From a virus: 34,575 nucleotides of DNA. The stretch's first letter is position 1, and each line of letters begins with the position of its first letter. Under the pieces are notes generated by a model that saw only the letters and a list, made by a program, of their open reading frames with translations, was not told the DNA's origin and made no database searches. Below are positions 12,749 to 21,621 of this stretch, one piece after another. The position numbers were made by a program, and so were the translations under genes. The stretch is taken from the IMG/VR virus record IMGVR_UViG_3300025070_000118, positions 1 to 34,575 of that record; one strand, 5' to 3'.

Positions 12749-13191
12749 CAGATGCGCCCCTGCTTTGCTAAAATTATTACAACGGTCATTCCAATCATTA
12801 TAGCGACAATCGCTATTGAACCGCCGTAAATAATAAACCCCTCCATCATCTTTTGCTTGCGCTTCTTCTCCGCTGCAATCTTGGCCTTTCGATCTTTTCT
12901 AGCTTGCACACGGATTGCTTGCAGTTCTTGCCAAGCAGAAAACCCCCTAGTGGCTATTACAATCTGACGAAGTTCCTCTTCAGCGTCCTTAGCTCGCTGA
13001 AGATTGACGAAAGTTTCCATAGAATTTTCGTCTGATGATGAAAAAACGCTGTTCTTCTTTTTTTCATGAGCGGCGCGTAAATCATCCACCCCGTCAAAAA
13101 ACTCACCAATCTGCTTGGTTACATTAACAAGTTCTTTGCCCGCAGAAACAGCAGACTTAACTGCTGCAAGCGCTATAAATGGATCTATCAT
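12748..13191 (-). CDS. hypothetical protein with C-terminal TM helix, 147 aa
   Basis: The N-terminal half is helical (ALAAVKSAVSAGKELVNVTKQI, then IGEFFDGVDDLRAAH). A long Lys/Arg/Glu/Gln-rich helix covers about 60-118, and one hydrophobic helix follows (IIYGGSIAIVAIMIGMTVVIILA). A tail-anchored topology is predicted. In marine phages such proteins occur near lysis genes. A spanin-like role is possible. The start overlaps the stop of the 56-aa gene as ATGA. Confidence 0.7.
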   Translation of the reverse strand: MIDPFIALAAVKSAVSAGKELVNVTKQIGEFFDGVDDLRAAHEKKKNSVFSSSDENSMETFVNLQRAKDAEEELRQIVIATRGFSAWQELQAIRVQARKDRKAKIAAEKKRKQKMMEGFIIYGGSIAIVAIMIGMTVVIILAKQGRI

Positions 13192-13358
13192 GTATTCTTA
13201 CCCAACTTAATGTAAGAAAAGCACGGCGCCTTGTAAGGCACCCGAATTGTATATGGGTAATACTTATAAATCCCAGAAGGGCAGCGATAAATGCAGGCTG
13301 TGTAAAGATGACCATAAGTCATCACGCCCACCGCTATGCTGGTAAGCGCACAAACCAC
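13188..13358 (-). CDS. small Cys-containing membrane-anchored protein, 56 aa, GTG start
   Basis: GTG 13358 has GGAG eight bases upstream, and the TGA overlaps the next ATG as ATGA, both supporting the gene. The N-terminus is hydrophobic (MVCALTSIAVGVMTYGHLY), followed by C-x-x-R-C (ACIYRCPSG) and PYKAPCFSYIKLGK. Cys-rich short proteins of this kind are common near phage lysis genes. A lipobox-like LTSIAVGV is not present, so it is not called a lipoprotein. Missed by simple ATG-only searches. Confidence 0.5.
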   Translation of the reverse strand: MVCALTSIAVGVMTYGHLYTACIYRCPSGIYKYYPYTIRVPYKAPCFSYIKLGKNT

Positions 13359-13360
13359 CT

Positions 13361-13597
13361 TTATCGCTCCAAAAACAAACGATCTATTTTTTCTTCCAAT
13401 CGATCAAACCGAGCAACAATCTGGTTCATCGTTGCGGCACCATCTAACTTAGTTACATATTCCTTGGCCATTTCTTCGCGTGTTTTGTTCACAAGAATTT
13501 GAATACGGCCAAGCTCACTATGCTGTGTTTTTAACAACCAACCTAAACCACCAATCGCGGCACCTAATCCAACATTTATAAAACCACTAATTTCCAT
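13361..13597 (-). CDS. TM plus coiled-coil small protein, 78 aa
   Basis: The listed frame can start at 13618; ATG 13597 (MEISGFINVG) is preferred because it begins two bases after the previous stop and starts the hydrophobic helix (GFINVGLGAAIGGLGWLL). A coiled-coil follows with heptad hydrophobics (ELGRIQILVNKTREEM and MNQIVARFDRLEEKIDRLF). This topology, one TM and a coiled coil, is like inner-membrane spanins or haemolysin XhlA-type proteins. The role is uncertain. Confidence 0.65.
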   Translation of the reverse strand: MEISGFINVGLGAAIGGLGWLLKTQHSELGRIQILVNKTREEMAKEYVTKLDGAATMNQIVARFDRLEEKIDRLFLER

Positions 13598-13599
13598 AA

Positions 13600-13893
13600 C
13601 TACATTCTGTTTGGCCAAATGTCATAACCATTGATCGACGCAACTGCTGTGCCAGAAGTATAATCCCCGGTTGCTATGCCAACTCGATAATAATTTAAAA
13701 TAGGATCAAACCCCACCTCTTCAGATGGTGTGGTGAATGTGTCAACATCGCGCCATGTAGAACCGTCCTCGGCACGTTGAACCGTGACAGTTCCAGAAAA
13801 TGTGCCGCTGATCGAAAGGTTAAAGCTACCCACAACTTGGATTGCATCTGACCAAGTGTTTTGTGCGCCTGCGGAGACTGAAGTTCTAGGCAT
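13600..13893 (-). CDS. small beta-sandwich structural protein, 97 aa
   Basis: The product is beta-rich: LSISGTFSGTVTVQRAEDGSTW, RDVDTFTTPSEEV, then YYRVGIATGDYTSGTAVASI. The pattern of alternating hydrophobic residues with Gly/Thr is that of a small virion or tail-decoration protein. AGGAGGG lies six bases before ATG 13893. It follows the tail-fibre genes, consistent with an accessory structural part. No specific family is recognised. Confidence 0.65.
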   Translation of the reverse strand: MPRTSVSAGAQNTWSDAIQVVGSFNLSISGTFSGTVTVQRAEDGSTWRDVDTFTTPSEEVGFDPILNYYRVGIATGDYTSGTAVASINGYDIWPNRM

Positions 13894-13902
13894 AATGCCC
13901 TC

Positions 13903-13980
13903 CTATTTCTTAGTTACTGGTTGAAAGACTGAGGTGAAGACTGTGCCAAAGACAGTGCTAAAAGGCTGAATAGGTTCCAT
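13903..13980 (-). CDS. micro-gene, 25 aa, with xxVF repeats
   Basis: The ORF starts with ATG 13980, sharing a base with the TAA of the previous gene (TAATG), and ends six bases before the ribosome-binding site spacing for the next gene. The peptide is MEPIQPFSTVFGTVFTSVF followed by QPVTKK, with three four-residue repeats ending in VF. GAG-rich sequence (GGAGAG) lies upstream. Its role is unknown. Confidence 0.45.
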   Translation of the reverse strand: MEPIQPFSTVFGTVFTSVFQPVTKK

Positions 13981-14234
13981 TACTCTCCCTCTGCCAAGTG
14001 TGCAGCATAAGCAGCCTTAACCGCATCACTGAATACTGGAGTACAGATAGCAGCAACATCAGCATCCTCTGCTGAGAGATCAGCATCAGGCATTACCACA
14101 TGACGGTGGAATGTACGGCTGATTTCTGTGCCATCCTCTGCAATGATAGTCGCAGTGCGTACTTGCACTGATGACCAGTCACCGTGATTGATGACTTCGA
14201 TCTTGTCGTTTACTGTTGATTTAGTCAGGGCCAT
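13980..14234 (-). CDS. hypothetical protein, 84 aa
   Basis: ATG 14234 has AGGAGG six bases upstream, preferred to the upstream 14261. The product begins MALTKSTVNDKIEVINHGDW and includes QVRTATIIAEDGTEISRTFHRH and a helical end (DVAAICTPVFSDAVKAAYAAHLAEGE, with AAYAAHLAEGE at the terminus). Proteins with this pattern are frequent after tail-fibre genes in marine phages. The function is unknown, probably structural. Confidence 0.65.
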   Translation of the reverse strand: MALTKSTVNDKIEVINHGDWSSVQVRTATIIAEDGTEISRTFHRHVVMPDADLSAEDADVAAICTPVFSDAVKAAYAAHLAEGE

Positions 14235-14273
14235 ATTTACCTCCTTGGCTGGACTGTCCACGCACTAGGCGCA

Positions 14274-15896
14274 TTAAACTAAGTTATCTGTGTTGCTGCT
14301 ATTAGATACTGCGCCATTAATAGTAACTTGCCCGGGTGATGTTACAGTGTTTGAGATTGTATTGTTTGCAAACAAAATGAAATCACAAGTAGCCGCAGCA
14401 ACAATCTTGCCAAGCTCTGTTTGGCCCGATGATCTTGTATCATAGATCATGTTACCTGTAGCAGAACCGTTTGTTACATTGGCAAAATCAATAGTTGCTG
14501 TAGCTGATGAAGCACTGTCATTGTTAAAAACAATATTATTACTAACCACCACATTCTCTGGGCCATCAACGTCAATAGCTGTGCTTGTTCCAGAAGAAAT
14601 ACTGTTACCATCAAACACAATGTTATTGGCATTTAGAGTTACAGGAACAACACCGCCTACAATATTATTTCCCTTACAAACAGTATTACTTGCATCAATC
14701 TCAAATGTCTTAGACATATTAGAGTTGCCAGTTATATTGTTTCCGCAACAGTTAAACTGAGAACCCAGCAATTGCATTGCTGTGCCTGTGTTTCCACTAT
14801 CAGACATATCTATAATGTTGTCTGATATTGAGCCAAACGTAGCATGAATAACAATTCCAGATGTTGCACAGTCAGCAATAAAGTTTTGATTGATTGTAAA
14901 GTTAGTGCCAGCAGATGTTTCAGAAACAATTCCCCTAGAGAAATTCTTTATTGTGTTATCTGTAATCTTAAAATTATCTAGGTTAGATGCGTTTAATCTT
15001 ACACCATAGTTTGTGGTAGACGTTGCTGCCGTGTAATTAATTCTATTTCCAGTAACCTCAACATCTTTGGTTTCTTGCTTTAACAAAATACCATCTGCAT
15101 CCGCAGAATTTACAACAATAAAGTTGTTTGAGATAACGCCGTTTCTGCAAACAGTAGAACCACCAATGTCCAAAGCCTCCTCAGAACCAGAAGACAACGT
15201 AATATAATTTTCTGAAATAATAAAATCTGTAGTGTCGTGATTTATATCTATTGCCTCACTGCAATTCTCAATAAAGCATTTTGATATAACAATGTCAGAA
15301 ACAGTCCCATCAGTCTGATCACCACTAGGCTTGGCATCATCACCGCCTGTATTTAAAGCTAAAGAACCGTCAATATGACATTCAGTAATAGATGTGTATT
15401 GGCTATTCTTCCCAATAAAAAAGCCAAGGCATTCGTTTTCTACAGTACACTTTTGAATAGTAATATTCTTTGTGCCATTTGTAGTGATTGCTTGTGTTCG
15501 CCTTGTTGTAGATGCAACGCCTTTGTTATCAAAAATAAAGCCTTCAAAGTGAATATTCTCTGAACCATTAGCAAAGAAAAAATGACGCCGATCTCCATCA
15601 CCTGTTGATGTAGTTAGCTTTGCACCTTGTCCGACAAAAGAAATATTATCTCCGTCAATATACAATCGAGCAACGTCATTACTTCTTCCAGAAGGTGTGT
15701 ACCCAGAGTAAAAACTATTCAGTAAGTATGTACCTTCTGGAAAGAGGACAACACCACCGCCTTCTGTTTCTGCTGCGTCTATAGCTGCTTGTGCTGCTGC
15801 TGTATCGTCATTACTGTCATCACCCAAAGCACCATAATCTTTTACGTTAAAGACCGTCTGAGCAAACATTCGATTGTGTACTTTAGTAAGAGACAT
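14274..15896 (-). CDS. pectate-lyase-like beta-helix tail fibre/depolymerase, 540 aa
   Basis: This protein is likely a receptor-binding or polysaccharide-cutting fibre. Residues about 16-60 have the Pectate_lyase_3 entry motif (FNVKDYGALGDDSNDDTAAAQAAIDAA and GGGVVLFPEGTYLL). The rest consists of repeated beta-helix rungs with N-x-I-T, N-N-I and S-x-N patterns (for example FIISENYITLS, VEVTGNRINY). The short N-terminal MSLTKVHNRM lead is the type seen on modular fibres attached via an adaptor. No catalytic residues can be assigned. It follows the 246-aa fibre gene by 11 bases. Confidence 0.8.
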   Translation of the reverse strand: MSLTKVHNRMFAQTVFNVKDYGALGDDSNDDTAAAQAAIDAAETEGGGVVLFPEGTYLLNSFYSGYTPSGRSNDVARLYIDGDNISFVGQGAKLTTSTGDGDRRHFFFANGSENIHFEGFIFDNKGVASTTRRTQAITTNGTKNITIQKCTVENECLGFFIGKNSQYTSITECHIDGSLALNTGGDDAKPSGDQTDGTVSDIVISKCFIENCSEAIDINHDTTDFIISENYITLSSGSEEALDIGGSTVCRNGVISNNFIVVNSADADGILLKQETKDVEVTGNRINYTAATSTTNYGVRLNASNLDNFKITDNTIKNFSRGIVSETSAGTNFTINQNFIADCATSGIVIHATFGSISDNIIDMSDSGNTGTAMQLLGSQFNCCGNNITGNSNMSKTFEIDASNTVCKGNNIVGGVVPVTLNANNIVFDGNSISSGTSTAIDVDGPENVVVSNNIVFNNDSASSATATIDFANVTNGSATGNMIYDTRSSGQTELGKIVAAATCDFILFANNTISNTVTSPGQVTINGAVSNSSNTDNLV

Positions 15897-15907
15897 TGTT
15901 ATTTCCT

Positions 15908-16648
15908 TTATGCTGCAATGTAGGAAAATGTAAATTGCAGTTCTTCATTGCCACTAAAGTCTGTAGCAGCAATATCTGATTGAGTTCCTGATGATACTGT
16001 TACAAGAGAACCAACAGTTGCAGATGGGCCATTAATTCTAATAGCCGCATTTCCAACAGAACCTAAACTTTTAGGCAGGACTAATCCGCAACACCGTTCC
16101 GAAATGTCAGAGGTATCTCCACCAGTAAACGGCAATGAAATATCTACACGAGTACCTGCTGGGCTGCTTACACTAGAAACGATGACAGTTCCTGTGACTG
16201 TAACAAGTCTGCCAATTTTTGTATAAGCAAGTTTATCATAAGTAGAGTTTAGTGTAATTGTTCCACTTGATCCACTACCAGCAGGAGTTAATGTTGGAGT
16301 GTAAACCCCCTCTTCATAGTCATCGAGGTGTGTTGCAGTAGTCTGAGAACCAAAGTAAACCCCAGTGCTTACATACATATTGCGCCAAAAGTTTGAGGCA
16401 CCACCAATATCTCTTGTGCCGTTTTGAATGGCTGAGCCACCGTTTGTTGGCAACACACTTTGTGCACCAAAAGTAATCCCAGTTGTTGTTCCAGATAGCT
16501 GAGCCTGACCAGATAATGAACGAACACCGCCTACATCTACGCCATTCTCAAGGATTGTGATTTCATCTGTTACAGACACATCTTTTGCAGACACATCGTT
16601 AAACTCTGGGTTTCTTCCGAAGATGCCGCCGTTTTGTTTGATAGTCAT
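15908..16648 (-). CDS. tail fibre protein, 246 aa
   Basis: The N-terminal half has repeats of short beta elements (SVTDEITILENGVDVGG, FWRNMYVSTGVYFGSQ) and the HLDDYEEGVYTPTLTPAG motif that is common in phage tail fibres. It continues with YTKIGRLVTVTGTVIVSS and ends with VSSGTQSDIAATDFSG and FTFSYIAA. The C-terminal part is beta-rich. It lies between the SGNH spike and the beta-helix fibre, 17 bases from each, so the three form the adhesion module. Confidence 0.8.
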   Translation of the reverse strand: MTIKQNGGIFGRNPEFNDVSAKDVSVTDEITILENGVDVGGVRSLSGQAQLSGTTTGITFGAQSVLPTNGGSAIQNGTRDIGGASNFWRNMYVSTGVYFGSQTTATHLDDYEEGVYTPTLTPAGSGSSGTITLNSTYDKLAYTKIGRLVTVTGTVIVSSVSSPAGTRVDISLPFTGGDTSDISERCCGLVLPKSLGSVGNAAIRINGPSATVGSLVTVSSGTQSDIAATDFSGNEELQFTFSYIAA

Positions 16649-16665
16649 TGTGTAATTCCTTTATC

Positions 16666-19353
16666 CTACGACAGTGCCGTTATGATGCCATTAACAACAG
16701 TTATTGATGATGGGCTGGCTACAGTGCCATTAAATGGTGCTGTAAGTGGACGGCTTTCAACTAAAAGATCTCCAAGGTATGCTTCAAAATCTCCTGCAAT
16801 ATTTGATCCAAACAAACCAAAGTCAATTTTTGTATCAACACCATGAGCACTATCTACAGTAGCAAACCTAAGTATCTCTGTGCTATCAAGCAGAACTCTA
16901 GTACCACCAATTCCATTTCCGTCATCTGTGATATTTTCTATTGATATATTGTGCTTTGTGTTTGCTGATAAATTTACTGTAGATGCTCTTGGCTGCACCA
17001 AAGTAGTATCGGCTGTGTCTGAGAAATATACAACTTGCAACTGCACAGATGTAGAAACCACACGAAGCCTAAGTATTAAATGCGATGAAGTAGTGCCTGA
17101 TAAAAGCTTCATTAAATTAACAACTCTAACAAGCCCATATCCAACAATGTCATCAACATCAGGAAGCCAGAGATTAAAAGAAACCTTGTTTGCTTGTGTC
17201 ATTGTTAATGAACGACGAAGATTGCAACTATCCTGAGATGCCGAAACAACAGTATGTAAAGATTTTTCAGCAGCATCCCACGGTGCAGTAGCAATTACAG
17301 GAGCAGGTGATGTTCCAGTTAAAGTATATGCTGAAAGAGTTCCACTAAAGTCTTCATCTAGTAATGTTGAGTAAGCACCTGCAATCTTAGTGGAGGGAGC
17401 AAAGCTACCCTTGACGTTATTGAAAACTGCAGTTGCTTGATCTGTAAACGTAGAGCCAGATGTTGTAAGCACATTGTCTTCGTTTAGTTGTTGAGGTGTT
17501 CCTCCCTCAGCCCAACCAATCCATAGATTTGCTAGAGCCTGTCTTTCTTCATATGTAGCTGGGTGCACATCATCGGAGAAATAAGAAATATGATCTTTTT
17601 CACCAACTTCATACTCAGTTGATACATCAAAGAATGGCAAACTCCAATAAGTTGCTACGTCACGAATAGCTTCTCCGTTTGCCCACACGTCATTGCTTGG
17701 AGAATCATTTGTAAATTCAGAAGGAGCAGAGCATAGAATAATCTCAGGCTGACTATAACCGTAAAGTGCTGCCTGGCCTTTAGTAAAGTAGATTAAGAAA
17801 TCCCAAGCTCCATGAACTGTTGTTCTATCTAACTTGTAAAGTGTTCCACTGGTTACTGTTCCAGTTAAGGAAGATGTATCATAAGCAATAGTTACTACAT
17901 TAGTTGATACAGACTGCACTCTACCAGCAGCAAAAGCAAAACCTGAAACGCCTGATGAGGTAAGACCAACTGCATCTCCAACAGCAAATAAACCACCGTT
18001 GCTTACAGTAATTGCAGTAGTTGAACCAAAGGCTACTGATGAAATTGTTGAAGATATAGTAGAAGGATCACCGGCAGCTAACTTGCGGTCATTATGATTG
18101 TGGTCAAGAACAACAACATCGACCTCGCCTTCACTAAAGACATTGCCAATTCTAAACTCGCAAGTCATTTCTGATGCTTTTGTAATAGGGTCATAAGCAT
18201 CATCAAATACTGAACCAGCACCATACAATGCAAGACCCGCCGCCACGTCTGCTGCTGTCATTGACAGACGACGAACTTGGATAATATCTCCATCTGGGAT
18301 AATAGCATCTATGCCTTCAAAGGTTCCCCTAGAACCTGCAAAGCCATTATTAACTACCTCTGCACCTAATGTACTTCCTAAAATTTGAGGATAACTATCA
18401 CCTGAACTAAAACCAAAAGCTGGAATTGAAGTGCCAAGCCAAAGAACTTTTTTATCCTTCCAACCTAAAACTCTGGATTTAGTAGACCGAGTTTTAATTT
18501 GATAATCATAGAATGATGAACGAGGACGATACTGTTCTTGAATACTGCTTGTGTTATTAGAAAGAATTTTACCGTTATAAGCTTCAAGACTTAAAGCAAG
18601 AGATGATGCTGTACTTAAATAAGTCTTGCCTTCTAGGTCATATGGGCCAATGCCATATGTGTTTGCATGATTAATTGCAGCGGTGTCATCTGTTACTCCA
18701 TCACCAACAGCACCAAAATCTTTTAGAGTTACACGTTCTTGCAGCTTAATTTTTACAGTCGTGTCGACTGCACCCACGCCGCCTTGATTGTAAGAAACCT
18801 GATCGGAAGACAGACCGCCGATCAATGGGGTTTCCTGTGAAACAATTTCGATGCCTGCGTTCAGAGGTGGCGCTTCAGAAAACGTGATGTTGCTGCCGCT
18901 GATCGTGTAAGTGTCTTTCTCCTGATAGACGCCATCAATGTAGACATTCGTTGCGTTCTTGGTGGCTGGCGAAGCGCCCATGCCGAATACGGTTGTTGTG
19001 CCATCGCCAGTCTGGTCTTGCACCGTCACAGATCCAGATGTTGCTGTCGCTGGATCGACGCCATACCCAACAGGGCTGTAGATTACCAAGGCGCTATTCT
19101 TGTCACGGATCGTCACAGAGAACTGACTGTCAGCGTATATCAGCGCAGGGGAGCCATTCCGCATGACATAGCCGTTCGACGTGCGCAGTGGCTGTGCCGC
19201 AGGCTGCGTGAACGCGCTGTCGTAATAGACTTGGATGGGGTTTGTTTCGGGGTTCTTATCTACTTCACCGAAATACAAATACCCATTATCAAGGGGATCA
19301 CCGCTTTTATCAGTGAATATTGGATACGGAGGTGCAAGTTGCTTAAGTGCCAT
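16666..19353 (-). CDS. P22-type tailspike with SGNH hydrolase domain, 895 aa
   Basis: Residues 1-105 match the P22 tailspike head-binding domain (YPIFTDKSGDPLDNGYLYFGE, split at DPLDNG, and PLRTSNGYVMRNGSPALIY). A beta-linker (106-200) leads to a vestigial beta-helix entry TLKDFGAVGDGVTDDTAAI (209-228). Residues about 300-610 form an SGNH/GDSL-type hydrolase: LGTS with Ser309 (block I), GFAGSRG (337-343, block II), HNHND (418-422, block III) and DDVH with Asp594 and His597 (block V). Insertion about 427-510 is beta-rich. The C-terminal part (about 640-895) is beta-sandwich-like. It probably removes acetyl groups from surface polysaccharide. Base composition steps from GC-rich to AT-rich near 18740. 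Confidence 0.85.
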   Translation of the reverse strand: MALKQLAPPYPIFTDKSGDPLDNGYLYFGEVDKNPETNPIQVYYDSAFTQPAAQPLRTSNGYVMRNGSPALIYADSQFSVTIRDKNSALVIYSPVGYGVDPATATSGSVTVQDQTGDGTTTVFGMGASPATKNATNVYIDGVYQEKDTYTISGSNITFSEAPPLNAGIEIVSQETPLIGGLSSDQVSYNQGGVGAVDTTVKIKLQERVTLKDFGAVGDGVTDDTAAINHANTYGIGPYDLEGKTYLSTASSLALSLEAYNGKILSNNTSSIQEQYRPRSSFYDYQIKTRSTKSRVLGWKDKKVLWLGTSIPAFGFSSGDSYPQILGSTLGAEVVNNGFAGSRGTFEGIDAIIPDGDIIQVRRLSMTAADVAAGLALYGAGSVFDDAYDPITKASEMTCEFRIGNVFSEGEVDVVVLDHNHNDRKLAAGDPSTISSTISSVAFGSTTAITVSNGGLFAVGDAVGLTSSGVSGFAFAAGRVQSVSTNVVTIAYDTSSLTGTVTSGTLYKLDRTTVHGAWDFLIYFTKGQAALYGYSQPEIILCSAPSEFTNDSPSNDVWANGEAIRDVATYWSLPFFDVSTEYEVGEKDHISYFSDDVHPATYEERQALANLWIGWAEGGTPQQLNEDNVLTTSGSTFTDQATAVFNNVKGSFAPSTKIAGAYSTLLDEDFSGTLSAYTLTGTSPAPVIATAPWDAAEKSLHTVVSASQDSCNLRRSLTMTQANKVSFNLWLPDVDDIVGYGLVRVVNLMKLLSGTTSSHLILRLRVVSTSVQLQVVYFSDTADTTLVQPRASTVNLSANTKHNISIENITDDGNGIGGTRVLLDSTEILRFATVDSAHGVDTKIDFGLFGSNIAGDFEAYLGDLLVESRPLTAPFNGTVASPSSITVVNGIITALS

Positions 19354-19416
19354 TTATTGTTTCCCCTTGCTCTGCAAGTCTTTTATCATAAAACAGACCA
19401 GTTTGGATAGCGTCAT
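19354..19416 (-). CDS. possible 20-aa linker ORF
   Basis: The ATG overlaps the gp16-like gene stop as ATGA (19413-19416), and the TAA sits directly before the tailspike ATG at 19353. The peptide is MTLSKLVCFMIKDLQSKGKQ. It would keep ribosomes moving through the 59-base gap. A GGGG stretch near its end is the likely ribosome site of the tailspike gene. This may be chance. Confidence 0.3.
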   Translation of the reverse strand: MTLSKLVCFMIKDLQSKGKQ

Positions 19417-21620
19417 TGTTCTGCCTTCGCTCTACCAAAGCCGTATGTTGCCATTGCCGCTGGGCTAAGTAATACTTTTGCTATAACACGCGCCTGCGTT
19501 TCATTAAGCGCATCACCAGCCATTGCTCTTTCTACAAGTCTCAGAGCCTGCTTGGCTTGATTTCCACGAAGACTAACCAGCGTGTTGGCTATCTCATCGT
19601 AAATTCCCATCTGACGCAGTGTTCGAGCCTCTGGAGTTGTTCCAGTAACAACCTGAACAACTTTCTTGGATGCGTTAATAGGTTCACCAGACATCAAAGT
19701 ACTTAAAGAACCCGGCGCCGTAATATCTTCAACTGCGCCTTGAATAGCTTGACGTTGTTGCGTAGCGCTGTTGCGAGCAATTGCTGCGCGTAGTTCAAGA
19801 GAAACCACATTCTCATCAAGCTGTTTGTAAAGACGATCAGCTTGATTTCTGCCCAGAAGAATAGACATTTTATCTTTCATGGATCTGCTGCGAAGATTGT
19901 TTGCCAACTTTTGAAACTCGCGGATCTCAATGTTTGGATCAGACGCCACAGCATTAACTCGCGCCAATAAGTCATCAATTGCACTGCGCAACCCAGCCTT
20001 TGCAGCATTGCGTTCTGCCTTGCTTGCCCCGCGAAGAGCATCTTTTACAGTTTCTCGCGTTGTGCTTGATTTTAAAATATCAGCGCCAGCCTCAACAGCA
20101 CGCGTCCTGCTAATTGCATCTGCTGCAACATCTAACGCCTTTCCATATTGAGGAACCTCTGCCTTCAACACCTTGCGGATTTTTTGCTGCAAATTTGATG
20201 TAGCTCGACCAAGTTGCGTTGTGCCACCCAACTTACCAGCCGCATTTTGCTGTTCCGCAACATCGCCCATTGCACGCGTAATATAATCAAGCTGACGGAC
20301 ATCAGGCATTCGCTTAAAGCTAACAGAACCATCTTCAGCTATTTGCGCCATGATCTGTGCGCTCTCAACACCCTCTAAGCGCATCAGTTCGTTTGCACGG
20401 TTGATTGCTGACTGTGGAACCCGCTTTAACAAGTTCTCAAGGAAACGACCACGGCCACCCGCATAATCAATAGCCTGCGCATAGGCTACGCGATACGCAT
20501 CACCTCGATCTTTTTGCGTACCCTGACGAATGCCTCTTTGCGTTGTTGCAACACCTTCTGGTGCGCCGAGAACGTCATCAAGGATAGTTGCCATCCGAGC
20601 GCCAGCTTCTTCTGCGCGAGCCTCAACAGCCTGACCAGCAACTCTAGGCGCTGCGCCTCCTGATGTCACAGAAACGTCTAACAGGCGCTGTGTGGCTGGC
20701 CCAGCGTCTGCCAGCATAGAAGATGAACCTGCACGCTCCAACGCAATCGAAGCAGCTGCCAGATCGTCATTCTCAAGCGCCGTGCGAACAACTTTCGCCG
20801 CGTCAGTAGAAATGCCCAGTGTCTGTGCAATTTGACCAACTGAGCGGCCTTTAATGTTTTCAAAAGCAGCACGAACACCAGCCGATAGACCGGGGAGAGC
20901 GCCACCAATAGTCAGGCCAAGTCCACCGCCGACCAAAGCACCTGTGCCAGCTTCTTCCAATCGACCTTCGCCTTCACCGCGACCAAATCCAGAAACAGCG
21001 CCCTCAACGGCAGCAGCGGGACCACCAACAACCGCGCCGCGAAGCATCTGACCTCCGACTGATTGCGCACCGCTGACAAACCGACCAACTGCGGCAGGGG
21101 CCGAAGCAATAAGAGCAGGTGTGGCAGCAAGCGCGCCACCAACCTCAAGAGCAGCAGCCTGACCGGGGCGCTGTGCCCTAACAGCCTCAACAGACTGACG
21201 CATAGCCTCACCAGCCTGCGGGCTAAACATTCCAACAGCTTCATCTGTATAAGATCCAACAAACGGCACGCCTTGAAGCGCTGTCGCTGCTCTAGCCGCC
21301 ACAGGATACTGCTCAATGATCTGCTCTTGCATCTGGCCACGCTGAGTTTCAGCAGGTGTGGTTCCAGCCATCATGCCAGAAATGGTTTCTGGATTTTGTG
21401 TGATATATCCCGGCGAAACAAAAGCACGTTCACCAGTTTGTGGGTTCTCTATAATTTGGCCATCACGATATTCAGCAATAAAATTGGTAAACCCCATTTG
21501 CTGATACTGCTCAAGCGCAGAAGGTTCGGCGTCAGGCATTGCTGGTTGCTGTTGCGCAAGTTGTTGCTTTAACTGTGCTTGCTTTAATTTAGCTGCTCTT
21601 ATTTTTTCTTCTGAAGCCAT
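19413..21620 (-). CDS. DNA ejection protein, P22 gp16-like position, 735 aa
   Basis: The product is a large, Ala/Gly-rich, helical protein with hydrophobic patches: VGGALAATPALIASAPAAVG, GALVGGGLGLTIGGALPGLSAG (split at GGALPGL). The N-terminus is Gln/Lys-rich and helical (MASEEKIRAAKLKQAQLKQQ). This composition and position fit P22 gp16, which is ejected to form part of the trans-envelope channel. Position after gp7/gp20-like genes and before the tailspike matches P22 order. No motif-level proof. Confidence 0.7.
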   Translation of the reverse strand: MASEEKIRAAKLKQAQLKQQLAQQQPAMPDAEPSALEQYQQMGFTNFIAEYRDGQIIENPQTGERAFVSPGYITQNPETISGMMAGTTPAETQRGQMQEQIIEQYPVAARAATALQGVPFVGSYTDEAVGMFSPQAGEAMRQSVEAVRAQRPGQAAALEVGGALAATPALIASAPAAVGRFVSGAQSVGGQMLRGAVVGGPAAAVEGAVSGFGRGEGEGRLEEAGTGALVGGGLGLTIGGALPGLSAGVRAAFENIKGRSVGQIAQTLGISTDAAKVVRTALENDDLAAASIALERAGSSSMLADAGPATQRLLDVSVTSGGAAPRVAGQAVEARAEEAGARMATILDDVLGAPEGVATTQRGIRQGTQKDRGDAYRVAYAQAIDYAGGRGRFLENLLKRVPQSAINRANELMRLEGVESAQIMAQIAEDGSVSFKRMPDVRQLDYITRAMGDVAEQQNAAGKLGGTTQLGRATSNLQQKIRKVLKAEVPQYGKALDVAADAISRTRAVEAGADILKSSTTRETVKDALRGASKAERNAAKAGLRSAIDDLLARVNAVASDPNIEIREFQKLANNLRSRSMKDKMSILLGRNQADRLYKQLDENVVSLELRAAIARNSATQQRQAIQGAVEDITAPGSLSTLMSGEPINASKKVVQVVTGTTPEARTLRQMGIYDEIANTLVSLRGNQAKQALRLVERAMAGDALNETQARVIAKVLLSPAAMATYGFGRAKAEQ

Positions 21621-21621
21621 T

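Noticed and set aside
14274-15896. Repeats in the beta-helix gene as a CRISPR or DNA repeat array
   Set aside because: The periodic AAT/AAC patterns encode beta-helix Asn ladders and are not conserved at DNA level.
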